A stretch of 64,000 nt of DNA. Origin: Chlorobium sp. (GTDB lineage Bacteria > Bacteroidota > Chlorobiia > Chlorobiales > Chlorobiaceae). Positions within the stretch are counted from its first letter, which is position 1, and the number at the start of each line of letters is the position of its first letter. Under the pieces are notes generated by a model that searched no databases, was not told where the DNA came from, and saw nothing but the letters and a program-made list of their open reading frames with translations. Shown here piece by piece: positions 1 to 8,374 of this stretch. The stretch is taken from contig JANQMO010000050.1 in the NCBI GenBank assembly GCA_028280025.1, forward strand, positions 50,277-114,276, given 5' to 3'. The position numbers and the translations under genes are program-made.

Positions 1-418
1 CCTGTAACCTGTGCATCAGTCCGGAAAACAATCTGTCATTGGAAAAAACTCATAGAAAGCCCTTTGGGCATTTGAAAACAAAGACTCGAAAAGGTTGCCC
101 TGCAAGCCTGGAAAATATAAAAACTCAAGTATTATCAATCATCAATCCATGCAATTAATTCCACCATCGGTTATCGGAACAGGAGCACAAAAAAACGCCA
201 TGTTCACTGCATACATACCTTTACGCTCTTTTTCATGACTTCCTTCAGACCATTCGATGGCGGATCAGACGCCATCGGAAGAGAGTTCGCAGATATGTCG
301 ATAGTATCATGGAATGCAGAAGGCTATCTTTTCAGATAGCCTTTTACTGCATGGAATCATCAGTATCAAACCTTCCCGCCTGCTTTCAGGAGGAATAAAC
401 GGGTTGGCCGTCGGTTGT
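1..418. other. Non-coding left end of window
   Basis: No open frame with gene-like features is visible in these 418 bases. The only clear structure is the hairpin at 320-343, described separately. The gene to the left lies outside the window. Confidence 0.6.
320..343. terminator. Hairpin, probable terminator behind the ArsA-like gene
   Basis: A perfect 10 bp stem (AAGGCTATCT / AGATAGCCTT) closes a TTTC loop. A short T run follows on the plus strand and the minus strand carries the complementary A-rich flank. It lies about 75 bases past the stop of the minus-strand ArsA-like gene, so it may end that transcript or one arriving from the left. The T tract is short, so terminator strength is uncertain. 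Confidence 0.5.
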
Positions 419-1627
419 TCAGGCTACTGTTTCTGACTCGTCTTCCTTGGTAAAGTCAACCGTAAGCCATCCTTCCTCGAAACTGGCACCGGTAGATTCG
501 AGACCTGCAATGAAAATAGGCAGGGCAACAATCTTCTGGTAATCTCCGACCCTGATAGTCAAATCGTCACCAAGCTTGAGAATTTTCGGCTCCATGCCCA
601 TATCTTCCATGAAAGGAAGCCTCACCCTCACTTTATAATGCCCCTCATGCACTTTCTGGATATCGATCGGGTCTTCCGAGAAGAATATCTCCATAGGGTC
701 CTTGTCACCGTAGACTTTTTTCCCTACCTCGCGCAGCATGTCAAGACCGACAACCTCCTGGTCGAACAAGGGCACCTGGCCGATAGGAATTGGAGCAAAG
801 GCATTTTCTATCTGATTGATATAGTTCTGCTGAATGCTCCGCCATTTCTTGAAATACGGGTCTTCAGTATGATCAGGCATAACCCTGTTGATCGTAATGC
901 TGTCAACAGTGATGCCATAGAGATTGAGATAGGTAAGCGCCCTCATGGACTCCTTGATAACCATTTTCTCAGGATTCATTACCAGACGAACGGTTGTTTT
1001 CGAACCGTCAGCCAGCAGGTCGATGATGCCTTCGGTTGATGCGAAAAGGTTATCGACTTTCTCATAGACCTCTTCGGGAGCAACCATGGCGTCGATCTTT
1101 TTCACCTTTTTGGAAAGGGGCCTGATCACCGGTTTCACCATATATTTTTCAACATTGCGAATCAGCTTGATAAACCAGCCGAACGTTTCAGGCAGTGAAA
1201 GCAGACGCAGCGTTTCACCAGTAGGTGCACAATCAACGACAAGAAGATCGTAATCCTGCTGCTCCTCGTTGTAACGCTTTATATAGGAAAGCGAAAAAAG
1301 CTCTTCCATACCCGGAAGAACTCCCATCTCTTCAGCATAGATTCCTTCCACACCCCTGGACTCCATAAGCTGTGCGAAGTGTTCGCGGACAACATCCCAG
1401 TTGAGGTTGAGGTCGCCGAAAACGCTCACTTCCTGCCCCCACAGATTTTCAGCCACCTTGACAGGTGACGGCCCAAGCGTCATGTCCAGCGAGTCACCGA
1501 GACTGTGAGCCGGATCTGTAGACATGATGAGCGTTTTATAACCCATATCCGCTGCTTTCAAAGCAGTTGCAGCAGCGATTGAAGTTTTACCGACGCCCCC
1601 TTTTCCCGTAAAAATGATATTTCGCAT
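419..1627 (-). CDS. ArsA family ATPase with C-terminal Hsp20-like domain
   Basis: A 402-residue ATPase of the ArsA/GET3 (SIMIBI) class. The deviant Walker A motif GKGGVGKT is at residues 8-15, the A-loop STDPAHSLGDS at 36-46, and the switch II-like DCAPTGETLRLL near 132-145. The last ~90 residues (about 310-395) look like the Hsp20-like beta-domain found at the C-terminus of many bacterial and archaeal ArsA homologues. No arsB or arsC partner lies nearby, so arsenite export is not implied. Green sulfur bacteria carry several such paralogues, some near chlorosome genes. A role in delivering a membrane or chlorosome protein is possible but is inference. The start is the ATG at 1627, 10 residues before the P-loop lysine region. 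Confidence 0.85.
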   Translation of the reverse strand: MRNIIFTGKGGVGKTSIAAATALKAADMGYKTLIMSTDPAHSLGDSLDMTLGPSPVKVAENLWGQEVSVFGDLNLNWDVVREHFAQLMESRGVEGIYAEEMGVLPGMEELFSLSYIKRYNEEQQDYDLLVVDCAPTGETLRLLSLPETFGWFIKLIRNVEKYMVKPVIRPLSKKVKKIDAMVAPEEVYEKVDNLFASTEGIIDLLADGSKTTVRLVMNPEKMVIKESMRALTYLNLYGITVDSITINRVMPDHTEDPYFKKWRSIQQNYINQIENAFAPIPIGQVPLFDQEVVGLDMLREVGKKVYGDKDPMEIFFSEDPIDIQKVHEGHYKVRVRLPFMEDMGMEPKILKLGDDLTIRVGDYQKIVALPIFIAGLESTGASFEEGWLTVDFTKEDESETVA

Positions 1628-1841
1628 TCGTAGTAATGATTCTCTTTTTTTGGAAATAAAAACTGTATCGCAATACCTGCTTTATCGTGTCATTTCCTTT
1701 GCAAACCGTCTCACAAGAAGGCTAAAGATAATAAAATTATCATTATTCCATACAAGCCCCATAATGAACATGTAAACGGGCTGAAATTCCTCCCCCGAAC
1801 AGAAAAAGAGACATGATCTGCAAAGCTGAACATGGCAGTGT

Positions 1842-3962
1842 TCACCGCACTTTCAGCCTTTGTCCGGGATAGATTCTGGAGCTCCTCAGATTGTTCAGCG
1901 ACTTCAGTTTACTGACGGTTATACCATACTTTCTGGCAATACTGACAAGTGTTTCTCCTCGCCGCACCTTGTGTCGGGATACCGCCGACGAACTGCCGCC
2001 GCCCGAAACCGCATTTCCCGACACTTTCAGCTTCTGACCTGGATAGATTCTCGAGCTCGTCATCTTGTTCAGCGACTTCAACCGGCTGACGCTCATGCCG
2101 TACTTGCTGGCGATCCCGCCCAGCGTTTCTCCGCGGCTCACCTTGTGCCAGGATACCGCCGACGGACTGCCGCCGCCCGAAACCGCACTCCCCGACACTT
2201 TCAGCTTCTGACCCGGATAGATTCTCGAGCTCGTCATCTTGTTCAGCGACTTCAGCCGGCTGACGCTCATGCCGTACTTGCCGGCGATCCCGCCCAGCGT
2301 TTCTCCGCGGCTCACCTTGTGCCAGGATACCGACGACGGACTGCCGCCGCCCGAAACCGCACTTCCCGACACTTTCAGCTTCTGGCCCGGATAGATTCTC
2401 GAGCTCGTCATCTTGTTCAGCGACTTCAACCGGCTGACGCTCATACCGTACTTGCCGGCGATTCCGCCCAGCGTTTCTCCGCGGCTCACCTTGTGCCAGG
2501 ACACTCTGGCGGCGCTTCCTCCTCCCGATCCGGCTCTTCCGGTCACCTTGAGCTTCTGGCCGGGATAGATCCTCGAACTCTTCTTCCTGTTGAGCGACTT
2601 CAGACGGCTCACACTCATGCCGTACTTGCGGGCTATACTGCCCAGCGTTTCTCCCCGCCGCACCTTGTGCCAGGCAATCGAACCTCCAGACCTGGGGGAG
2701 CCGAAAATTTTCAGCCTCTGACCGGGATAGATCCTCGAACTTTTCAGGTTGTTCCACCTGATAAGCTGGCTGACATAACAACGATAGGTACGTGCAATAG
2801 ACGCCAGCGTTTCTCCGCGCCTCACCACATGGATATCCTGCCTCACCCTCTTGGGCGACGCGGTCTTTACCGCCCGGGCTTTCGCAAGCAGGGCCGCTCC
2901 GTCAAGTCCCTGTTTGGTTCTGTGTGCATATATTTCTTTCTCATTTCGGGTAAACGATCCAACATACTTTTTGGGCAGCCTGAGATAGTACGGGTTCGTT
3001 TTCCCGGCAGGCACCAGTCCCAGCTTGTATTGCGGATTGAGATATGCCAAGTCTTGCAGGGGAACTCCGATGACTTCGTTGACCTGATCGAAAGCGAGTA
3101 TGTCGGAAACCTTGACCGACCCGATATCATCGTAAAGATAGATGGGATCGATAGGATAGATATTGTGCTCCCGGTTATGGGTCATCACATAGGTCACGGC
3201 AATAAAAGCCGGAACATAATTTCTTGTTTCCCTGGGAAGATAGGACCAGATCTTCCAGTAGTCCCTCGCACCGCCGGACCGCCGGATCGCCTTGTTTACG
3301 TTACCCGGCCCGGCATTGTAGGCTGCCATGACAAGAAACCAGTCGCCATAGATATTATAGAGATCCCTCAGATGCCTGGCTGCGGCATGAGTAGCTTTTT
3401 CCGGATCGAACCGGTCTTCAACAAAAGCGGACGACTGGAGTCCGTATCGTTTCCCGGTGCCGTAAATAAACTGCCAGAGTCCCTTCGCATTTGCAGACGA
3501 TACCGCCTCGGGATTGAGGGCCGATTCAACGATTGCGAGATATTTCATCTCGAGAGGGATATTGTACTGGCGAAGCCTCTTTTCGAAAAGGGGAAAATAC
3601 ATCCTTGACAACCCAAGGACTTTTGCCGTCATCTTGCGCTTGTCAACCGCGTACACCCTTATATACTTCCTGACATGACTGTTAAAAGTCAAAGGAATGG
3701 ATGTACTGCCGTTCAATCGTGCGATCCTTTCCGAATATGTCTGATCGTCGAACTGGGGAATGAAAGCAGACGGATAACCGTAATCACCGCGGTTGTTCGA
3801 TCTCCAGTAATGACTGCCGCTGAAATAACCTGCAGTTGCAAGGCTGTCGAGCATTTCGACAATAGCCCCGTCACTTTTTTTCCCTGCATGAGCATCTGCT
3901 GAAAAACATCCCGGGAGGGCAAGCAGGAAAACAAGAATGTATGTGAGAATAGACGTCCTCAA
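1842..3962 (-). CDS. Membrane-bound lytic murein transglycosylase (MltD-like), six LysM repeats
   Basis: A 706-residue exported peptidoglycan lyase. The N-terminus has a hydrophobic signal with the weak lipobox-like LPGC, so it is either an outer-membrane lipoprotein or cleaved at AHA. The SLT goose-type lysozyme domain spans about 100-270. Its catalytic Glu is in VESALNP (about 145), followed by the family hallmarks GLWQF and AAYNAGPGNV. The second half holds six LysM peptidoglycan-binding repeats (about 376-706), each with the RGETL...I..KY..S...L..LN...SSRIYPGQ.LKV pattern. E. coli MltD has fewer LysM units. Repeats 3-5 are nearly identical at DNA level (174 bp unit), which points to recent expansion. 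It would act in periplasmic wall turnover. Confidence 0.92.
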   Translation of the reverse strand: MRTSILTYILVFLLALPGCFSADAHAGKKSDGAIVEMLDSLATAGYFSGSHYWRSNNRGDYGYPSAFIPQFDDQTYSERIARLNGSTSIPLTFNSHVRKYIRVYAVDKRKMTAKVLGLSRMYFPLFEKRLRQYNIPLEMKYLAIVESALNPEAVSSANAKGLWQFIYGTGKRYGLQSSAFVEDRFDPEKATHAAARHLRDLYNIYGDWFLVMAAYNAGPGNVNKAIRRSGGARDYWKIWSYLPRETRNYVPAFIAVTYVMTHNREHNIYPIDPIYLYDDIGSVKVSDILAFDQVNEVIGVPLQDLAYLNPQYKLGLVPAGKTNPYYLRLPKKYVGSFTRNEKEIYAHRTKQGLDGAALLAKARAVKTASPKRVRQDIHVVRRGETLASIARTYRCYVSQLIRWNNLKSSRIYPGQRLKIFGSPRSGGSIAWHKVRRGETLGSIARKYGMSVSRLKSLNRKKSSRIYPGQKLKVTGRAGSGGGSAARVSWHKVSRGETLGGIAGKYGMSVSRLKSLNKMTSSRIYPGQKLKVSGSAVSGGGSPSSVSWHKVSRGETLGGIAGKYGMSVSRLKSLNKMTSSRIYPGQKLKVSGSAVSGGGSPSAVSWHKVSRGETLGGIASKYGMSVSRLKSLNKMTSSRIYPGQKLKVSGNAVSGGGSSSAVSRHKVRRGETLVSIARKYGITVSKLKSLNNLRSSRIYPGQRLKVR
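2017..2538 (-). repeat. 174 bp in-frame tandem repeats encoding LysM units
   Basis: Equivalent bases recur at 2029, 2203, 2377 and 2551, giving an exact 174-base period (58 codons). The three copies from 2017 to 2538 differ at only a few positions. The neighbouring LysM units on both sides are clearly more diverged. The unit covers one LysM domain plus its Ser/Gly linker. Confidence 0.9.
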
Positions 3963-4453
3963 GAGAGCAGTTCCTTCAGCATACTTGAAATCATGTTACA
4001 ACCACCATCATTGAACAGTAAACATAAACAGTCCGGATACATCATACAAACAGCATTCTTCACAGACAGTTCAATTTATTTGCTCATCAATAAAACGCAC
4101 TCCAAACAGACGAAATATTTTTCGCCCCTGCACACATCGTATCTGCAGCATGATTACCAGATACTGAATTCCATCCACAACCTCTACGGGCGGGTTTGCA
4201 ACCCGCCCCCTTCATTCAAAAGTCGTCATTCTGTATCAGGTATTCGGTATTCAGAGAAGATGGTTTTATGTTGAGTCGTTTTCAAAGTTGAGGAAAAGAC
4301 CAAAAGGACAAAAGGGACTAAAAGGACAAAAAACCATAGTACTCCCTTCTTGCCAACCAGCTATCTTAACTCAGCACTCAGGACTCGGAACTCAGTACTT
4401 CTTCCACCCCACATCCAACACCCCACACCCCACAGCCCACTGGTCACTAAAAA
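3963..4453. repeat. Repeat-rich spacer with no gene
   Basis: This 491-base spacer between truA and the transglycosylase gene holds no convincing coding frame. It contains a CGAAA/TTTCG hairpin near 4111-4124 and a stem-loop at 4188-4208 (GGGCGGGTT / AACCCGCCC). An A-rich tract at about 4272-4340 resembles, in inverted orientation, 39295-39355. A heptamer-like tract (CTCAGCA CTCAGGA CTC..) lies near 4372-4405, followed by a CACCCCACA-type tract. Confidence 0.65.
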
Positions 4454-5155
4454 CTAATAAACCACCCTCCAGAGAAACAGTCCTGCAGGATCGGCCGGCG
4501 TTATCTTTTGTGCGGTCCGCCCCGTTCGCAGCGCTTCTGCAAGTTCTCCTGGAACAGCCGTACGCTGCGCAGAAACAAGAAAACGAACCATTGTCCTCAG
4601 GAACCTGTCTGCAGTTATCCTGAATACCGTCAACTCATCCAGCTTCTGCCATGAAGCTCCATAGACCGTGCACCTCGTGTTGTCCCTTTCCGGATCCTCC
4701 CTTGAGAACGCTGAAAAATCATGAGTACCGACCAGTTCCCGCGCACACCGGTTCAATTGTTCGGGATCGAGCGGCCCGTTACTGCAGGCCGCGTATCTTC
4801 TGTGGAAAACCGAAGGTTTTTCTGCAAAAAAGTACCTGTATTCCCTTGCGACAGCATCAAAGCGTGCATGAAAATCGTCGGCAGCGTCGCTCATAGTGCA
4901 GACACGGACAGACGGGGGCAAAAGACAGTTCACAGCATGAACAAGGCGATAGACACTGATTCCGGAAGCCGTCCTGAAATGAGCCGCCTGCCCTTTGGCA
5001 TGTACCCCGCTATCGGTCCTGCCGGCACCCGTCAGCCTGACATGCTCCTGCAGGATCCGGCCCAGCGTTTCCTCCAGAACACCCTGAACGGTTTTCACTC
5101 CATCAGGCTGCCGCTGCCACCCTGAAAATCCGGTACCGTCATATTCGATTGTCAT
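4454..5155 (-). CDS. truA: tRNA pseudouridine(38-40) synthase TruA
   Basis: Isomerises uridines 38, 39 and 40 in the tRNA anticodon arm. The sequence opens with the family signature MTIEYDGTGFSGWQRQ. The catalytic Asp is in GAGRTDSGVHAKGQ, and YRYFF plus VRFLVSAQR later support TruA. The frame is open further upstream (to 5239), but I prefer the ATG at 5155. GAGG lies nine bases before it and conserved sequence begins exactly there. The product is then about 233 residues, slightly short for the family. An ATG at 5170 is the alternative. The gene is divergent from the GH13 gene; the upstream regions of the two overlap if longer starts are used. Confidence 0.93.
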   Translation of the reverse strand: MTIEYDGTGFSGWQRQPDGVKTVQGVLEETLGRILQEHVRLTGAGRTDSGVHAKGQAAHFRTASGISVYRLVHAVNCLLPPSVRVCTMSDAADDFHARFDAVAREYRYFFAEKPSVFHRRYAACSNGPLDPEQLNRCARELVGTHDFSAFSREDPERDNTRCTVYGASWQKLDELTVFRITADRFLRTMVRFLVSAQRTAVPGELAEALRTGRTAQKITPADPAGLFLWRVVY

Positions 5156-5250
5156 CCGAATATTCCTCATTGGGGAGTAAAATAGCTTTCTGTACATTAG
5201 ATACCTACCATAAGCAGAGTATATCAAGACAATCATCAACGTTTCCCGCC

Positions 5251-7182
5251 GTGAGCATACAACACCTCACAACCCTTCTCGACACACTCGACAATATCAG
5301 GGGCCGCCGTCTCTCTCCTTCGTATTGCGTACCGTCTCTCTGGAATGAAAACCGTACGGGCATCAACATCGTCGATCCTGCCGGATATTATGGAGACATG
5401 CTCGATTCCATCGTCACCATGGAACCTCCCGGATACTCCTGCCCCGGAGCGTCTGCGGATGAATGGACACGAAAAAGTTCTGTCTACAATCTCTTTGTAC
5501 GTCTCACGACAGCTTTCGACCACAACGGTGACGGAAAAATTGCGGACCGGCCTCTTGTAAACGGGTTTCGCGAAACCGGGACGTTTCTCAAATCCATCGC
5601 GCTGCTTCCCTACCTTAAAAGATTGGGGATCGATACGGTCTATCTTCTTCCGGTCACAGAACCGGGCAGATGCCGGCGAAAAGGGAGCCTCGGATCGCCC
5701 TATGCGGTCAGGAATCCCTACCGCATAGACCCTCTTCTGTCCGAACCGGCCCTCGAACGTACTGCTGAAGAAGAGTTTTCCGCGTTTATGGAAGCCGCGA
5801 TGCACATGGGAATGAGAGTCGTTCTCGAATTCGTGTTCAGAACATCAGCCGTGGACAGCGACTGGGTAAAAGAACATCCCGAATGGTACTACTGGCTGCA
5901 CGCCGACAAGAAGAACGGTTCGCTTCCCGAGTCATATGCGTCACCGGTATTCGACCAGGATACGCTCAACAGGATTTATGAACAGGTAGACAAACATGAT
6001 TTCACCGATCTCCCGGAGCCCGATAATGCGTTCAGGCAACGTTTCACGGACCCTCCCGAAAAGGTACTTGTCACGGACAAAACAGTACGAGGCATCGATT
6101 CCGACGGAGAAGAATGCGTCGTTGCAAGTGCGTTCTCCGACTGGCCGCCTGACGATCAGCAGCCTCCCTGGACCGACGTCGCCTACCTCAAGCTCCACCG
6201 CCATGACGCGTTCAACTATATCGCCTACAATACCATCCGTATGTACGACACCGAACTCGATCAACCCGAGCATGCCAATACCGAACTGTGGAACACGCTT
6301 GGCAGCATCATCCCTTTTTTCCAGGACAAGTATTCCATTCACGGAGCCATGATCGACATGGGCCATGCCCTGCCTCCTGCACTGAAAAAGTCCATTGTCG
6401 AAAAAGCACGGGAAAAAGACCCGGATTTTGCCTTCTGGGACGAAAACTTCGACCCCTCCCCGGCAATAAAGGACGAAGGTTTTAACGCGGTTTTCGGTTC
6501 TTTGCCATTTGTCATCCATGACCCCGTTTTCATTCGAGGCCTTCTTAACTTTCTCAATAAAACCGGCATAGCCGTTCCATTCTTCGGTACAGGAGAAAGC
6601 CACAATACACCGAGAGTCTGCCATAACCTTGCCGGAACACAGATCTGCGGAAACCGCGCCCGTTTTATTTTCGGTCTTGCATGTATGCTGCCGGCAATTC
6701 CATTCATTCACTCCGGCATGGAAATCTGCGAAGCAAAACCGGTCAACCTGGGACTGAATTTCACCGACAGAGACCGGGAACAATGGAGAACCGACACCCT
6801 CCCGCTGTTCAGCCCCGGCAGCTACGACTGGGCCGGCTGCAACGATGAGGAACCTCTGACGGCGTTCATTGCAGCAATGCTCTCTTTGCGAAAAAAGTAT
6901 GAACCGGTCATCCTGAACGGCAACCCCGGTTTCCTCTCACTGCCATTTGTCTCGTCTCCCGACATGCTTGCCGTCATGCGCAAGGGCGAAGAAGGAAACC
7001 TTCTGTTCATCGGAAACAGCAATTGTAAAAATAAAACAACAGGGTATATGGAATTTCTCCAGAAAAGCTTTACGCTAAAAGATATGATTTCCGGCAATCT
7101 GTTCTCTGTCAGCGAACAGAGGCTTCAGCTTGAAATGGAACCCGGGGAGTGCCTCTTTTTCGATATCCCGGCCCAACCGTAA
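5251..7182 (+). CDS. Divergent alpha-amylase (GH13) family protein
   Basis: A roughly 640-residue (beta/alpha)8-barrel protein of glycoside hydrolase family 13. The nucleophile Asp is probably in GAMIDMGHALP and the acid/base Glu in FAFWDENFD. Region IV reads GESHNTPR where classical enzymes have NHD, so the third acidic residue looks replaced by Asn. Region I (DxVxNH in classical members) reads EFVFRTS. It may therefore be a transferase or a specialised alpha-glucan enzyme rather than a plain amylase. The substrate cannot be given. The reading frame is open back to 5149, but that would overlap truA. I chose the GTG at 5251, shortly before the conserved part, and this start is uncertain. A PfkB kinase follows after 55 bases. 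Confidence 0.75.
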   Translation: MSIQHLTTLLDTLDNIRGRRLSPSYCVPSLWNENRTGINIVDPAGYYGDMLDSIVTMEPPGYSCPGASADEWTRKSSVYNLFVRLTTAFDHNGDGKIADRPLVNGFRETGTFLKSIALLPYLKRLGIDTVYLLPVTEPGRCRRKGSLGSPYAVRNPYRIDPLLSEPALERTAEEEFSAFMEAAMHMGMRVVLEFVFRTSAVDSDWVKEHPEWYYWLHADKKNGSLPESYASPVFDQDTLNRIYEQVDKHDFTDLPEPDNAFRQRFTDPPEKVLVTDKTVRGIDSDGEECVVASAFSDWPPDDQQPPWTDVAYLKLHRHDAFNYIAYNTIRMYDTELDQPEHANTELWNTLGSIIPFFQDKYSIHGAMIDMGHALPPALKKSIVEKAREKDPDFAFWDENFDPSPAIKDEGFNAVFGSLPFVIHDPVFIRGLLNFLNKTGIAVPFFGTGESHNTPRVCHNLAGTQICGNRARFIFGLACMLPAIPFIHSGMEICEAKPVNLGLNFTDRDREQWRTDTLPLFSPGSYDWAGCNDEEPLTAFIAAMLSLRKKYEPVILNGNPGFLSLPFVSSPDMLAVMRKGEEGNLLFIGNSNCKNKTTGYMEFLQKSFTLKDMISGNLFSVSEQRLQLEMEPGECLFFDIPAQP

Positions 7183-7237
7183 TCTCAAGACGATGCCTGC
7201 CTCGTCATGCAATACGTAAACTTTAATATTCAGCACC

Positions 7238-8149
7238 ATGTCTATTCTCATCGTTGGATCTCTTGCCTTTGATGACATTGAAACCCCTTTCGGACGATCG
7301 GATGACACCCTTGGGGGGTCATCGACCTATATCGCTCTGTCAAGCAGTTATTTCTGTGATGAAATCAACCTCGTCGGCGTTGTCGGCAGCGATTTCGGCA
7401 AGGATCATTTCCGTCTGCTGCACGAAAGCGGCATAGATACAAAAGGCATCCAGGTAAAAGATACCGGCAAAACATTCCGTTGGAGCGGCCGCTACCATTA
7501 CGACATGAATACGAGAGATACCCTTGACACCCAGCTGAACGTGTTCGCTGATTTCGATCCCCATATTCCCTCGCAGTATCGTGACTCCAGATACATCTGC
7601 CTCGGCAACATCGATCCGGAACTCCAGATTAAAGTACTCGATCAGATACCCAATCCGGACCTGGTCATTCTGGACACCATGAATTTCTGGATCGAAGGCA
7701 AACCGGAAGCCTTGAAAAAAGTACTTGAAAGAGTGGATGTCTTTATTATCAATGACAGTGAAGCGCGCCTCCTCAGCGGCGATCCGAACCTTGTCAAGTC
7801 GGCGAGGATCATCAGAAATTTAGGGCCGAAAACACTGATCATCAAGAAAGGCGAACATGGTGCTCTTCTGTTTACCGACAGCGGAATCTTTGCCGCCCCT
7901 GCATTTCCTCTTGAATCGATCTACGATCCTACCGGCGCAGGAGATACTTTTGCCGGAGGATTTCTGGGTCACCTGGCCAGATCGGACGAACAGAACGATG
8001 CCGAACTCCGCAAGGCGGTGCTCTATGGCAGTGCCATGGCAAGCTTCTGCGTTGAAAAGTTCGGTACCGAGAAGCTTGCAAACCTCGAACTGCTGGAAAT
8101 AGAGGATCGCTACCAAAGCTTTCTCGACCTTTCAAGGATTGAGGAATAG
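7238..8149 (+). CDS. PfkB-family sugar/nucleoside kinase
   Basis: A 303-residue ribokinase-fold kinase. N-terminal VGSLAFDDIETPFG and the GGSSTYIA stretch form the substrate side. The C-terminal signature DPTGAGDTFAGGF (about 231-243) carries the catalytic Asp and anion hole. VFIINDSEARLL in the middle is also typical of the family. Substrates of PfkB proteins (ribose, adenosine, fructose, others) cannot be told from these motifs. The gene starts 55 bases after the GH13 gene on the same strand, so the two are probably co-transcribed and may both act in carbohydrate use. Confidence 0.85.
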   Translation: MSILIVGSLAFDDIETPFGRSDDTLGGSSTYIALSSSYFCDEINLVGVVGSDFGKDHFRLLHESGIDTKGIQVKDTGKTFRWSGRYHYDMNTRDTLDTQLNVFADFDPHIPSQYRDSRYICLGNIDPELQIKVLDQIPNPDLVILDTMNFWIEGKPEALKKVLERVDVFIINDSEARLLSGDPNLVKSARIIRNLGPKTLIIKKGEHGALLFTDSGIFAAPAFPLESIYDPTGAGDTFAGGFLGHLARSDEQNDAELRKAVLYGSAMASFCVEKFGTEKLANLELLEIEDRYQSFLDLSRIEE

Positions 8150-8198
8150 AAAAACCCCATGAGGCAATTTCATACATCATGCAGTGCGTCTTTACATC

Positions 8199-8284
8199 GT
8201 CATCCCCGCGCCTGCCCTGTGAAATAAACGCTCAAAATTTCACGGGGGAGAAATCCAAACGCCGACTTCACAAGGCGGCATGAC
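8199..8284. repeat. Dispersed GTCATCC...GGCATGAC element, copy 1
   Basis: Begins GTCATCCCCG and ends GGCATGAC, like the elements at 24104 and 62080, but with a different middle. The middle contains a stem-loop GTGAAAT...ATTTCAC flanked by CCCTGT and GGGG (about 8215-8246), which recurs in inverted orientation at about 19697-19727. Confidence 0.6.
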
Positions 8285-8374
8285 TTTCTGCCGGGAACCG
8301 GTTCATGGTGTCTGACAGACATTATGCAGTGCTTTTAAGACAGTCTCCTCAATCGTAAACCGTAACCGACAACG

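Noticed and set aside
2017..2538. CRISPR-like direct repeats
   Set aside because: The unit is 174 bases, in frame and codes for LysM domains; no unique spacers exist.
1860..3608. 582-codon open frame antisense to the transglycosylase gene
   Set aside because: It is the mirror frame of the LysM-repeat gene; its repeats only reflect the 174 bp units and no motif is recognisable.
3993..4274. 93-codon frame in the spacer before truA
   Set aside because: It crosses hairpins and low-complexity repeats and has no protein-like pattern.
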